Origin: UBA8958 sp964571695
GTDB lineage: Bacteria > Desulfobacterota > Syntrophia > Syntrophales > UBA8958
Length of the DNA: 64,000 bases
NCBI GenBank assembly: GCA_964571695.1
Contig: CAZNDG010000004.1
Location: 1-64,000, forward strand
Direction: 5' to 3'
A model generated the notes under the pieces. That model worked only from the letters and a program-made list of their open reading frames with translations. It was not told the DNA's origin and ran no database searches. This document shows, one piece after another, positions 27,999-37,627 of the stretch. The position numbers were made by a program, and so were the translations under genes. Position 1 is the stretch's first letter. The number at the start of each line of letters is the position of its first letter.

Positions 27999-30900
27999 TC
28001 AAAAGCTAAGTCGGAAGCCTATATCTAGATAATAGCTCGAATAATTGCTCTGCCCCACCTGACCGCCCACATTCAGGTACAGGGTGGTCCGCGGGGACAG
28101 GCCGGCGGTTATTCCCCCTCCCAGGTTCAGGAAACCGCGATCGGGAGGAATCGTATAGGTCGTGAAGGCGGCACTACCCATGGCGAGCCGGGCGGTGGTC
28201 CCCACCTGGTCGTCGGGATCGAACTCCCGGCCGTACATCGCCCAGAGGCGGGGCATGATGGTTCCCCGTTCCAACGGGAAGACGTAGGCCACGCTGCCGC
28301 CGATCTGGCCCAGGAAAAGGCGGGAACTCTCGCCGTTCACTTGCAGATTCAGGGACCCGGCCCCGGATTCCGTGTAGTCGTCAGTATTCAACCGGATATA
28401 ATCCAGGGCGATTTTCGGGGTCAAAATCCAGTTGTTTAAGTGAAAATCCCAACCTGCTGCCCCGCTCAGAGTCCAGGTCTGCCCGTTCTGATCCGAGGTC
28501 GCCGTTCGGTCAACCCCGGGATAGACGATGCGGCGGTCCTTGTCGGCGCCGTTCCATCCGTAGCCGCCCAGGGCGTCACAGAAGAATCCCCGGCGGTCGT
28601 AATAGGTTCCATAGAGGCCGACCTGGAAGGCGTTCAGGGACGCCCGGCTCCCCAGCTCGTCCAGATCGCTCCGGGTGCGGCTGTAACCCAGCATGATCCC
28701 CGCTGCGAACTCCCCGGTGAACCGGTAATCCGTGCCCACGGTCAAACCGGCGCCCCGGAAGGAGGTGTCGCTGGAGGCGGAAGAGTTCTTGTATTTGCCG
28801 GCCGTGGCGGAACCGGTGGCAAAGATCCCCCATTTTTCACTCGCCGGCAGGGTGAATTCCGCCGGGAGCCCCGAGCCGTTAAAGGCAAGGAGCACGGGTC
28901 TGCCGTGGCGGTTGAGATCTTCATTCTCCTCGATCATCAGGTTCAGTCCCCGGATGCTGAGACCCTGCACGCCCGACCGGAGATCCTGGAGGCGGTTGGC
29001 GATATTGGCGATCTGGAGGCGGGAGTCGTTTTGGGACGTGACCGCGGCGGACGCGTCTCCCCGGGAGGCAAGCTGGTCCAGGGCCGCCGCCACCTGCCGG
29101 TCGCCGGCAAGGTTGTCGATGGAGGTCAGGACGGCGTTGAGATCCCCCGACAGACCGGCGGCGGTGTTGGCCACGCTGTTGAGCATGTCGCCCACCGCCT
29201 GCTGATTGGCGCTGAAGCCGCGATTCCGCAGGTTGGCGGCATAATCCCGCTCCAGGACGATGTCCACCTTGGAAAGGAAATATTTCGGTTTGAAGTAGAT
29301 CGTTCCGGCATTGTTGACGGCGGTGTCCAGGGAGGAAAACCGGCCGGAAACCGCGGCGGCCGTTACTACGGAGTAACTGTCCCCCAGCCCCGGCTGATGG
29401 CCGTTCAAGAGAATCGTCTTCAGGGTCCCGTTCAGGGCCACCTTGCCCTGGACCTCCAGGACGTCGTATTCCGTGTTGGAGATCTCGATCTCCAGAACAC
29501 CGCTTTCTCCCTGGGTATAAGTCCCGCCGATCACCAGCTTTCCCGCCGAACTGCCGGGATTACCCTTGCCGTTGTTGACTACGTCGCCCGCCACCCGGCC
29601 GGTGCCGGTAAGCTGCCCATTCGCCTCGATGGTGACGTTGCCCGTTCCCGTACCGCTTCCCGTAACCCGGTCGGGATTATTGACCGCCAAAATGCCGGCA
29701 TTGATGGTCGTGTCGCCGGTGTAGGCATTGTCCCTGGTGATGGTGAGGGTACCGGCGCCGTCCTTGTTCAGGCCGCCGCCGCCGGAAACGAGGCCGGCAA
29801 GGGTGGCGTTGAAACCGTTGGTGTCGAAGGTCCCGCCGGCGCCGGCGAGGGTTATCCCCCGGCTGGAGGTAAAGCCCGCCAGATATTTCAGCTTGCCGCC
29901 GTCGAAGGACCAGTTGCCGGCCGTTCCAAAACTCCCGTCCGAATAGGCGGCAATGGCGCCGCCGTCGAACTGGGTTCCCCCGGTGTAAGTCGTGGCGGCG
30001 TTGGGCATGGTGAGGGTCCCGGCACCGGATTTGATCAGGGTCCGGGCGAAGGCGGCCCCGCCATCCACTGGGGTTCCGTCGGCCAGGAGGGAGGCCGCCG
30101 GGGCGCTGTCGTTGTCCGCCTTCCCGAAGATCAGCGTCGTCGCCTCGGGAAAATAACTTGTCAGGTCGTAAACCACCCAGGCCCCCCGGCCGAAGAGATT
30201 TACCAGCAGCACGTCGTCCGGGGCGTTGTAACTGAGGCCATAGACCGGGGCGTTGGCCAGGCTGCCGCCGAAGGATGACCAGGTCGGGGTGCCTCCATCG
30301 CTGCCCGGCGCGGCGGTGAACCTCGTTACATAGACGCCGCTCCCGTTGGCCGTGTCGCTGACGCCGCCGACAAAGAGGGCGTTGACCCCGTTGGCGGCGG
30401 CAAACGCCAGACCACGACGGTCCACGAAATTTGCCGGCAGGGCCGTGGCGCCGGCGCCATTGAAATTGGTAAAATTTGCTCCTGTATCGGTGGAACGCCA
30501 GATATTCTTGCCGTCGGCCACATAGAACCGGGCGGCATCCCGTTCGTCGAAGATGGCGTTATAGACATATTTTCCTCCATAGCCGCTCAGGGCCGTCATG
30601 GCCGTGGCGCCGGCGGAGGCGGTATAATAGAGACCGCCCCCTTCCTCATGGGCGTCGCCGTTTCCCGATCCGGCCAGCAAGGCGTTCGCCTTGTCCTTGG
30701 CCCCGTAAGCGATGGCGCTTATTTCATGATTCTCCGGCAGCTTGGCGGGGTTGGTGGTTTTGGAAAGGATGGAGGTTACGGGGAAAAAGTATGACTCGTC
30801 GGGATTCGTGTATTTCTGGTTCGGATCGTCCGTGCCGATGAAGAGCTGTTTCCCGCCGAGGGCCATCTTCCGAGGATCCTCCCGGTTTAAAACCACCAGG

Positions 30901-32606
30901 GAAAGGAAAGACATGTACGTTCCGTTCCCGCCGATGGAGACGCCGTTCAACTGGGGATCCAGGTAGGTGGCCGTCTTCTTCGCCGCCGCGGCATCGTCGC
31001 TTTTACCCACCTCGAACCGGCGAAAGCCGCCGAGATTCTGGTTGCTCGCATAGACGACGGATAAGTTCCTGTCCTTGAAAGTAACGGCGTTCACCGGACC
31101 GGGACCGCCGTCGCCGCCGTTGGTGGAGGACCAGTCATAGGTCCCCCGCTGGCCGGGATACTGATAGAAGGCCCCCACGTCCTGGGCGGCGGCGGATACG
31201 GTATGGGTGATGGGATTCCAGTGGGACTGAGTCATCTCCGTCGTCCGGAGGGTGTCCATGATGGGGATCCAGTCATCCGTCTTGGCGGACCCCGGGGTGG
31301 GCAGGGCGTTCAAGCCGCCGTCGCCGCCGAAGAGGAGGCGGCCGTTCTTGTCCACGGCGAAGGTCCGGGCATCGGCATGGGGAGCCGAGCCGCTCTTGGT
31401 GTTGTTGTTGGTGATGTGGGTCCAGGTGGTTATGCCGGTCTTGGGGTCATACTCCCCCCGGAAGATGGGGCAGGAGTACTGTTTGGCCCCGATGGAGTTG
31501 GGAAACTCTGCCTTGCCGCTCACCTCTTTGACATACTGGGTGTCCCCGGCGGCATAGACGACGTTGGGATTGGCGGGATCTACCAGGACGGCGCCGTGGA
31601 CGCCCGTCTGGCCGCTGGGAAAGAGCCCCTTGAAATCCGCCGTGGCCGGTTTGCCCATATCGGTCCACGCCCCGCCCTGATCGGCGCTGCGCAAGAGATC
31701 CAGACGGGTCTTTCCCTCCTGAATCTGGGCGACGACGACGCCCTGGGCCCCCACGGACAGGAGGATTCTCCCCTTGGACTCCACCGTGGAAAGGCCGGAG
31801 ACGGCCTTGACCAACTTCCAGTTTTTCCCCTGGTCATCGCTGCGATAGATACCCGTCTCGTCGTCGTTGCCGTTGACCACCGAGGCATAGAAGCGGGAGG
31901 CGTTGGTAGGATCGGCCGCGAGGGATTGGAGGTTCCCTTTCGGCAGACCCTGCACCGCCGACGCGTCGTTCTTGAAGGTCTTGCCGCCGTCGGTGCTCCG
32001 CCACAGACCGAAGTCATCTATGGGGGTATCGATGTTGCGAACCGCCGCCATCATTACGTCCCCCCGGGCGGCGACACCGACGATATCCTTGCCCTTCAGC
32101 TCCGTCCTTCCCTTTTCCGCCCAGTTATTGCCCCCATCGGCGGAATACTGGATCCCTGTAAGGGGACCGCTGGCGAAAGCGAAGGCGCTCTGACGGCCGG
32201 CGCCGGCAATGATGGTTTTTCCCGTGACGTCGGAAGCGTCGAAATCCATGGCCCCGATGGACAAGGATGCCTGCCGGTCCGTGAGGGGAGTCCAGTTCTT
32301 GCCGCCGTCGGTGGTCTTCCATATCCCCCCGTTCACCGCCCCGGCATAAATAAGATTGCTGTCGGACTTATCGACCAGGACCTTGGTGATGGCCCCCGTG
32401 ACGGGATTGTTGGTTTTGCTCATCCCCTCCACGTTCACCCAGTCGTTGACGGCATTGGCCCGGATCTGTCCCGGCCCCAGATCCTTCCACACCGGGGAGA
32501 ATCCCTGGGAGTGAACGGGAGAAACGCAGGGCCGGCAAAAAAGTGCCAGCACGGCAATCACCGCCGCCTGCCGCGCAAGGGTCGAAAGAAATCGCTTCAT
32601 GGCCAC
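27999..32606 (-). CDS. Autotransporter with sortilin/BNR-type repeats
   Basis: A 1535-residue type V secreted protein. A signal peptide (about residues 1-33) precedes a passenger. Its first 800 or so residues carry repeated BNR/VPS10-like beta-propeller signatures (GGIWKTTDGGKNWTPL, GLWRSTDGGKTFKND, GIYRSDDQGKNWKLV, NIWRSTDTGANFTNF). Two passenger-associated transport repeats follow (GAGTLTMPNAATTYTGGTQF and GAGTLTITRDNAYTGDTTIN). The C-terminal 280 or so residues form the translocator barrel and end in FRLSF with terminal Phe. No catalytic motif is obvious; adhesion or glycan binding is possible. It converges with the VgrG gene about 60 bp away. Confidence 0.9.
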   Translation of the reverse strand: MAMKRFLSTLARQAAVIAVLALFCRPCVSPVHSQGFSPVWKDLGPGQIRANAVNDWVNVEGMSKTNNPVTGAITKVLVDKSDSNLIYAGAVNGGIWKTTDGGKNWTPLTDRQASLSIGAMDFDASDVTGKTIIAGAGRQSAFAFASGPLTGIQYSADGGNNWAEKGRTELKGKDIVGVAARGDVMMAAVRNIDTPIDDFGLWRSTDGGKTFKNDASAVQGLPKGNLQSLAADPTNASRFYASVVNGNDDETGIYRSDDQGKNWKLVKAVSGLSTVESKGRILLSVGAQGVVVAQIQEGKTRLDLLRSADQGGAWTDMGKPATADFKGLFPSGQTGVHGAVLVDPANPNVVYAAGDTQYVKEVSGKAEFPNSIGAKQYSCPIFRGEYDPKTGITTWTHITNNNTKSGSAPHADARTFAVDKNGRLLFGGDGGLNALPTPGSAKTDDWIPIMDTLRTTEMTQSHWNPITHTVSAAAQDVGAFYQYPGQRGTYDWSSTNGGDGGPGPVNAVTFKDRNLSVVYASNQNLGGFRRFEVGKSDDAAAAKKTATYLDPQLNGVSIGGNGTYMSFLSLVVLNREDPRKMALGGKQLFIGTDDPNQKYTNPDESYFFPVTSILSKTTNPAKLPENHEISAIAYGAKDKANALLAGSGNGDAHEEGGGLYYTASAGATAMTALSGYGGKYVYNAIFDERDAARFYVADGKNIWRSTDTGANFTNFNGAGATALPANFVDRRGLAFAAANGVNALFVGGVSDTANGSGVYVTRFTAAPGSDGGTPTWSSFGGSLANAPVYGLSYNAPDDVLLVNLFGRGAWVVYDLTSYFPEATTLIFGKADNDSAPAASLLADGTPVDGGAAFARTLIKSGAGTLTMPNAATTYTGGTQFDGGAIAAYSDGSFGTAGNWSFDGGKLKYLAGFTSSRGITLAGAGGTFDTNGFNATLAGLVSGGGGLNKDGAGTLTITRDNAYTGDTTINAGILAVNNPDRVTGSGTGTGNVTIEANGQLTGTGRVAGDVVNNGKGNPGSSAGKLVIGGTYTQGESGVLEIEISNTEYDVLEVQGKVALNGTLKTILLNGHQPGLGDSYSVVTAAAVSGRFSSLDTAVNNAGTIYFKPKYFLSKVDIVLERDYAANLRNRGFSANQQAVGDMLNSVANTAAGLSGDLNAVLTSIDNLAGDRQVAAALDQLASRGDASAAVTSQNDSRLQIANIANRLQDLRSGVQGLSIRGLNLMIEENEDLNRHGRPVLLAFNGSGLPAEFTLPASEKWGIFATGSATAGKYKNSSASSDTSFRGAGLTVGTDYRFTGEFAAGIMLGYSRTRSDLDELGSRASLNAFQVGLYGTYYDRRGFFCDALGGYGWNGADKDRRIVYPGVDRTATSDQNGQTWTLSGAAGWDFHLNNWILTPKIALDYIRLNTDDYTESGAGSLNLQVNGESSRLFLGQIGGSVAYVFPLERGTIMPRLWAMYGREFDPDDQVGTTARLAMGSAAFTTYTIPPDRGFLNLGGGITAGLSPRTTLYLNVGGQVGQSNYSSYYLDIGFRLSF

Positions 32607-32776
32607 CCGGTCATTCTCTTAAGTTGCTTCACTCAAGTAACTTCTTGATACGGGGCTGCCAACGGCGGCATGGCAGGCTTCTGAGCAACTTAACGGCATA
32701 TATTCTATCTCTCTCGGCAAATCACTCTTTGATAATACGCCGTAAAACGACGCGGATCGATCTTCAGCAACATCGT

Positions 32777-33397
32777 TCACCGCTTGATCCAGTAGGAGCG
32801 GTATTCCTCCCAGGTAACGTTGCCGTCCTTATCCACATCGATTTTTTCGAAGCGCTGCTTCGTATCGGCGGCGATTTCCTCCCGGGAAAGGACGCCGTCG
32901 CCGTTCTTGTCTATTTCCTTAAACCGGACCGTGTAGAAGGCATAACATTCCCGGGGTTTGATCTTGCCGTCCCGGTTGCCGTCGGCCCTCTGAAACTGCC
33001 CTTTGTCCCCCGTCTTCTCCCCCGTTTTTGCCCCTTTCCGGGCGGCGGACTTTCCCTTTCCTTCCCCGCCGCACCAGTAGATCACATACTCCTGGACCTG
33101 GACCATGCCGTCCTTGTCGGTATCCCGGTTGGCAAAGGCCCGGGGGCGACCAACGGCGTATTCGTCGGCACTCAGCTTCCCGTCCCCGTTGGCGTCCATA
33201 TCCTGGAAGCGTTTCTTCCGGTAGGTCTCCGCCTCCGCCTCCGTCAGGACGCCGTCGCGGTCCACATCACCCCGCTGGAGAGATGCCGCCGGGGTTTTGG
33301 CCGCCGGCTGGTCCTGAGGAGCGGCCTCCGTCACCGCGGCCAGGGACAGGCAAAAACAGCCCGTCAGAAAAAGGATCGCAAAAAACCTTTTATTCAT
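32777..33397 (-). CDS. Secreted EF-hand calcium-binding protein
   Basis: The 206-residue protein has a signal peptide (about residues 1-26) and six EF-hand loops: DVDRDGVLTEAE, DANGDGKLSADE, DTDKDGMVQVQE, DGNRDGKIKPRE, DKNGDGVLSREE and DVDKDGNVTWEE. All keep Asp/Asn at the chelating positions and an acidic last residue, so calcium binding is likely. It lies about 170 bp from the autotransporter start in the same orientation. A shared surface role is possible but unproven. Confidence 0.88.
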   Translation of the reverse strand: MNKRFFAILFLTGCFCLSLAAVTEAAPQDQPAAKTPAASLQRGDVDRDGVLTEAEAETYRKKRFQDMDANGDGKLSADEYAVGRPRAFANRDTDKDGMVQVQEYVIYWCGGEGKGKSAARKGAKTGEKTGDKGQFQRADGNRDGKIKPRECYAFYTVRFKEIDKNGDGVLSREEIAADTKQRFEKIDVDKDGNVTWEEYRSYWIKR

Positions 33398-33882
33398 ATC
33401 ACGTCCCCCTCAAAAATTATTATTCCCGCCCCGGCATCTCAAGAACACCGCGGGTTGAATGCACTTTACCCGGTATCATCTTTATCCGGGTTTGTCTTGG
33501 GCCAAGCCTTGCAGCGATGCCAATACAAGTTGTTGCGCTGACAAGCATCTTCAATATAATTGTCGCTTTTATCCAACACCCACGAACGATGAAAAATGTT
33601 TAGGGGGAGATCGCGCGGATGTATTTTCATACCAAACAGACGACCGTTTCTATCATGGAACAACTTCCGAGAACAAATCTTTTCTGGGATCTCTTCGGGC
33701 ATCCTTCTCCACATTTTTAGAAGCTAACAGGAAAAGGTAATTTCCATCTTCCTTGCCGCCGGTGATAGCTCCGGCGGTGGCGGGGTGAAACGGGATGCCA
33801 GGAATTCATACATTTGCGGGCCAGATGAAAATGCTTGTTTGTAAGCGAAAGAAGCAGATACATGCGGTTGTCCGTTATAAAT
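33398..33882. other. Intergenic region, nothing firmly supported
   Basis: About 485 bp, less GC-rich than the flanks. A minus-strand ORF of 82 codons (33466-33714, starting MWRRMPEEIPEKICSRKLFH) has no ribosome-binding site and no recognised family; it could be a gene remnant. Confidence 0.4.
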
Positions 33883-34917
33883 TCATTTTTCGCCCCTGGA
33901 GACCGGAGGTGTGGCCGTCGTTGCGACTGCATTACCGGACAATCTGGCAACCATCGCCTTAACGGACATTATTTGCGGTCCGGATTTCTGGGCAAATTTC
34001 GCGCTGTCATAGCCCCACCAATCCCAGCAGCCGTTGGGTGAGGAATTGCCCGTTTGTGGATATAGCACGACAATGTTGTTCGTGTCCGCCCAGCGGTTGT
34101 AGCCGGCATTTCGCACAAACAGATCGTCCAGCGTAGCGGTGTTCTGCCTGCAACCATGGAATACGACATGGAGTTTGCAGGTCGTTGCGCCTGCCGCGCA
34201 TGCTTGTGGTACGAACACCCACCCTGTTTTCGCCATACCATGTCCGGAGACGAATACGGTTTGATCGAATTCGGTGAGACTGCCCGACAGTGTGCCGTTG
34301 TTACGTGCATTCAGGTTTCCATGAAGGTGTTTGAGCATTTCGCCGGCAAGGTCGAAATCGCAATTGTTGATGAAAGGGGCGGCCGTGGTTGCGCAGTTGC
34401 CTCCAAATTCGTCAGTGATCATCGCGTGTCCGGAGGGGACGGTGTTCTTGTAGAAGGTGTTTTCAGCCGGCACAAAGTTCCGGTAATAAGTTTGGAGGTC
34501 ATTCATTACCACCGGCCTCACCGTTTTGTCCTCCGTGCCGGAGAACAGGTATATCCTGGAAGCACGGAGATTGCTTACCGGATCGATGAGATTGTCAGAA
34601 GCCCATTCGTTGGTGAGGTTCACGAGGGTCTGAACGGGGATGCCGCTGCCGTGTGTCATGCAGCGGCCAATGGCATTTTCAAATGACCCTTCACTGCAAT
34701 AGAAAGGCCCTCCGGCCACGATCCCGGCTCCACGCTTGAATGTGGCGGAGTGTGCAACATGAACTTGCACGGCCATGAACCCGCCGGAAGATAAACCTGA
34801 GACGCTTATCTCGGATGGATTGATGGAGAGCGCAGGCAACTGAGGGGCCAATTGTTTGGTATTGCAAGCAGTGATGACTGTAAGCGCAATGATTCCAATG
34901 AACAGCTTAACTCGCAT
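33883..34917 (-). CDS. PHB-depolymerase-like esterase lipoprotein
   Basis: The 344-residue alpha/beta hydrolase has an N-terminal lipoprotein-type signal (lipobox-like VITAC near residue 18). The nucleophile elbow is GLSSGG (about 46-51, Ser49 likely catalytic). CKLHVVFHGCRQN and WDWWGYD near the C-terminus are typical of extracellular poly(3-hydroxybutyrate) depolymerases and related esterases. The expected substrate is a polyester or other secreted ester, acting outside the cytoplasm. No carbohydrate-binding or fibronectin-type substrate-binding domain is attached. Base composition is somewhat less GC-rich than neighbouring genes. Confidence 0.8.
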   Translation of the reverse strand: MRVKLFIGIIALTVITACNTKQLAPQLPALSINPSEISVSGLSSGGFMAVQVHVAHSATFKRGAGIVAGGPFYCSEGSFENAIGRCMTHGSGIPVQTLVNLTNEWASDNLIDPVSNLRASRIYLFSGTEDKTVRPVVMNDLQTYYRNFVPAENTFYKNTVPSGHAMITDEFGGNCATTAAPFINNCDFDLAGEMLKHLHGNLNARNNGTLSGSLTEFDQTVFVSGHGMAKTGWVFVPQACAAGATTCKLHVVFHGCRQNTATLDDLFVRNAGYNRWADTNNIVVLYPQTGNSSPNGCWDWWGYDSAKFAQKSGPQIMSVKAMVARLSGNAVATTATPPVSRGEK

Positions 34918-35144
34918 AGGTATGTTCGTCTCCTTCGTTGCTGAGGCTATCTCTTGTGCAAGGTGAATTTCGGTCCTGAATGCTACGATGATTAATGCTT
35001 GAAATCAAGAAGTTCTATCTCTGCTGATTTTGTTGGGTGCCGACTTTTTTAACAAACGATTCTCAAGTTTCTCTTGACACATGACGAAATAAAGAAAGAC
35101 GAAGGCATCTGGAAATGAAATCCTGCCAAGGAGGATGGGCCAGG

Positions 35145-35954
35145 ATGAAAAGAATTTGGACAATCTGCCTACTGATCAGTCTGATACTTCTGCCGGTCGG
35201 TGTTTACGGTTCCCTTCCGGGCCTGGGCACCTACGAGCTTTGCACCATTTCAGGTTCCAAGGGCAACACCGTTTCCTGCCCGCTGACCCTTGCGAGTGCA
35301 ACAGCCTTGCTCCAGCCGCCGACAGCTCTCGAGTTTCGGATCTCCTGGGACCCCGCCAAAGTGAAAATTAGACCGTTTGAAGACGAATTTTGCTGGGAAG
35401 AGGCCTGCTACCCGATTCAGATTCCATACTGCACGGAAACCGGCGGCTGTGCCTGGGGAGCCCTAAACACAGGGCACACGGTAGCCGCTGCACCCCTCGA
35501 TTTTGCCAACTGGTTCGATCAGGGCACAGTCATCATCGTGAACATGGGGGACCCCAGCAAAACGATTACCCACGCTTACGTGGACAAGACAGGGGCTCTG
35601 AACGGATCGGACGCGACCTTCCTCACCGCTATTTTCGAACTGACCGACGACATCCCCGCTGAATCTCCCGTGAGCATCTACCTCTCTGAGGTTGTTTTCT
35701 CTTCCGCCGATGCCTTTACCATGCCTTTCACTTTTGCCCAACTGCCGGCGAAGCGCGTTTTTGTGACGACGCTTCCGGGAGGTGTCGACAATAGCGGCGT
35801 CATCGATGTTTCCGACGCCATTCTCACCCTTCAACTGGCTTCGGGGATCAACCCTGCCATTCCGGTTTACCAAGAGGCCGATATCAACGCTGACGGAAAG
35901 ATCGGCCTCGCGGAAGCGATCTACAGCCTCCAGAAGGCGGCCAACCTGCGCTAA
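35145..35954 (+). CDS. Secreted cohesin-like protein with C-terminal dockerin
   Basis: The protein of about 269 residues has a signal peptide (KRIWTICLLISLILLPVGVYG). A beta-rich domain (about residues 25-200) has cohesin-like features, such as LEFRISWDPAKVKI and AIFELTDDIP. A C-terminal type I dockerin-like pair (about 212-269) reads DNSGVIDVSDAILTLQLASG and DINADGKIGLAEAIYSLQKA, with calcium-loop spacing and F-hand helices. AAGGAGG lies ten bases before the ATG at 35145; an earlier in-frame ATG at 35115 has no good site. Dockerins in non-cellulolytic bacteria are known, with mostly unknown partners. Confidence 0.78.
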   Translation: MKRIWTICLLISLILLPVGVYGSLPGLGTYELCTISGSKGNTVSCPLTLASATALLQPPTALEFRISWDPAKVKIRPFEDEFCWEEACYPIQIPYCTETGGCAWGALNTGHTVAAAPLDFANWFDQGTVIIVNMGDPSKTITHAYVDKTGALNGSDATFLTAIFELTDDIPAESPVSIYLSEVVFSSADAFTMPFTFAQLPAKRVFVTTLPGGVDNSGVIDVSDAILTLQLASGINPAIPVYQEADINADGKIGLAEAIYSLQKAANLR

Positions 35955-36001
35955 CACCCATTGTTACTTGCATTTAGGATTTATGAAACGCTGTACCAAG
36001 G

Positions 36002-36214
36002 GGTTCTATTGAGTCGAGTAGATCAGTTTCTTCCGACATGGTCAACGACCTCCAACAGGGCAAGCCCGCCGCCGTAAACGACGATAAAAGCTACAACAAC
36101 GGCGTCAAGGTTGTCCCGGCCTGCCTCCTCGAACCGCGGATCGTGACCCCGGACAATATCCGGGAGGCTTATGTCGGCGATCCCCTTCTGAGGGACATGT
36201 TGAGGGATAAATGA
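36002..36214 (+). pseudogene. C-terminal remnant of a sugar ABC transporter substrate-binding protein
   Basis: The frame reads through MVNDLQQGKPAAVNDDKSYN and NGVKVVPACLLEPRIVTPDN to a stop at 36214. This looks like the end of a periplasmic type I (RbsB-like) sugar-binding protein, where 'vp..Ll.P.iVT.dNi' is conserved. No N-terminal part is upstream; the dockerin gene ends 48 bp before it. The stop overlaps the start of the next fragment (ATGA), preserving an operon-like junction. Confidence 0.6.
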
Positions 36215-36373
36215 CAGACTCGAAATACGGAATAACTCGGCAACAAATATTTGCGATAAGGAGGCGACATGATAGCGCGGGCATTAAAAGGTCCGTTTGG
36301 GCAATCATGGTACTGGCCGTAATCCTCTGGGGAGCGGCGGCCGCTGCGGCCGCCCATCGGGTTTTTCTCTGAA
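36211..36373 (+). pseudogene. N-terminal fragment of a probable ABC permease
   Basis: A 53-codon frame overlaps the preceding remnant by ATGA and encodes a basic N-terminus (KYGITRQQIFAIRRRH) followed by one hydrophobic segment (VWAIMVLAVILWGAAAAAAA) before a stop. Such a start is typical of RbsC-type sugar permeases, and the position after a binding-protein gene supports that. It is too short to be functional. The next 150 bp up to the gene at 36525 hold nothing I recognise. Confidence 0.45.
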
Positions 36374-36524
36374 CACGGATGGATACGGCCGGCTCTTGGT
36401 TCGCACCGTAAGAACCACGAACATGCTCTAAGAGGCCATGACCGCGAAATATTGGTCCGGATCATCTCCAGAATTGAAGATCAGGACGCCGGCGACAGGC
36501 GCATCTCCGGCGGAAGCGGTACGC

Positions 36525-36974
36525 CTATTTGGCCGGCAAACTCATGACCATGCGCTTTAGGCTGCCTTTGAAGAGCACGTCCATACGCTGATCTTCCAGG
36601 ATCTTCTCCACGAAGCCGATCCCGAAGGTGGGATGTTCGATGACCTCGCCGCGCTGGTAACGATCGGTCATGCGGTACGGTAGTATCGGGGTGTTCTTCC
36701 CCAGTTCGTTATGGCGCTGGAGCCAGCGCTGGGTCTCCACCGCCTCTGCCTGCCGGCTTTCTTCCGCGGCCCGAGTCCCGGTGCGGCGGGAACGGTCGCC
36801 GCCGGTTTCGCCTTTTCGGTCCCGGACCTTGGCGCCCCGATATTTGTGCTCCGTCCCGCAGGTCTTGCACTTCACCCGAGCGATCACCCCACCGACCTCA
36901 TAAAGGACGATATGGGCCAGGGTCAGACCGCAGCGCGTGCAGAGCGCATCGACATTCTTACCCACCATGGACAT
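36525..36974 (-). CDS. Zinc-ribbon protein with CarD/SH3-like C-terminal part
   Basis: The protein of about 149 residues has two CxxC pairs near the N-terminus (ALCTRCGLTL and VKCKTCGTEH), forming a probable zinc ribbon. A basic linker (KVRDRKGETGGDRSRRTGTR) and a C-terminal module RYQRGEVIEHPTFGIGFVEK follow; the module resembles the N-terminal fold of CarD/TRCF-interacting proteins. A regulatory or nucleic-acid-associated role is plausible. GGGAGGGG lies six bases before the ATG at 36974, so an upstream ATG at 37007 is less likely. Confidence 0.7.
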   Translation of the reverse strand: MSMVGKNVDALCTRCGLTLAHIVLYEVGGVIARVKCKTCGTEHKYRGAKVRDRKGETGGDRSRRTGTRAAEESRQAEAVETQRWLQRHNELGKNTPILPYRMTDRYQRGEVIEHPTFGIGFVEKILEDQRMDVLFKGSLKRMVMSLPAK

Positions 36975-37068
36975 AAGCCACCCCTCCCGAAGATGTTCAT
37001 GCTTCATAACATACTTTTCCCCGAGGCAAACATTTTTTTTCCGAAGATCACCCCGGCGGCGGGAAAAA

Positions 37069-37518
37069 TCATCCCAGGTGATGAATCATAATGTTGCCCC
37101 ATTTCTCCCGCAGGTATTCCGCTACCAGGCGGCGATGGCAGTGCCGGGGCTGCTCTTCGCTGCATAACAGGCAGCCCCGATGGAGCAACGCGGGGGTTGC
37201 CTCCCGTTCGATCCCCCGGCGGGCGATGAGGGATAGGAAGTCCCGCTCATAGACGGACCAGTCGCCCTTGTTCTTCTTGTAGGCCGTGAGGATCTCCTCC
37301 GTCGGGGCGAGGATGGGCAGGTGGAGATAGTCGATACCTCCGATGACCTTGAGGAAGTACCGGAGGTCGTCCTTCTTGGCAAAACCGGCCAGTTGCGACG
37401 TGTTGTGGAGCCGGATGTCGATGACCAGCCGGACCCCGTTTTCCATCAGGAGCGTGAAAAACCTCTCCGCCGACTTACCGGCAAAACCGATGGTAAATAA
37501 ATCAATAATATTAGTCAC
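37069..37518 (-). CDS. DUF488 domain protein
   Basis: The 149-residue protein matches the DUF488 family: LFTIGFAGKSAERFFTLL at the start, VIDIRLHNTSQLAGFAKKDD, and the Cys/His-containing end CLLCSEEQPRHCHRRLVAEY. DUF488 proteins are small and of unknown biochemical function. The start is GTG with an AGGAAAGGG ribosome-binding site. It lies about 95 bp downstream of the next gene's stop boundary region and may be independent. Confidence 0.85.
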   Translation of the reverse strand: MTNIIDLFTIGFAGKSAERFFTLLMENGVRLVIDIRLHNTSQLAGFAKKDDLRYFLKVIGGIDYLHLPILAPTEEILTAYKKNKGDWSVYERDFLSLIARRGIEREATPALLHRGCLLCSEEQPRHCHRRLVAEYLREKWGNIMIHHLG

Positions 37519-37627
37519 TTTTCCCTTTCCTAATCATTATCTTTGTTCCTCATCCCACATATGTTCGACCTTTTCACTTCGATAGTAATGTCAATATCCT
37601 TTTGGAATTTCATCTTTGCCAATATCT

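Noticed and set aside
28440..30278. 612-codon plus-strand frame opposite the autotransporter
   Set aside because: Antisense shadow with Gly/Val/Arg-rich composition and no ribosome-binding site or family.
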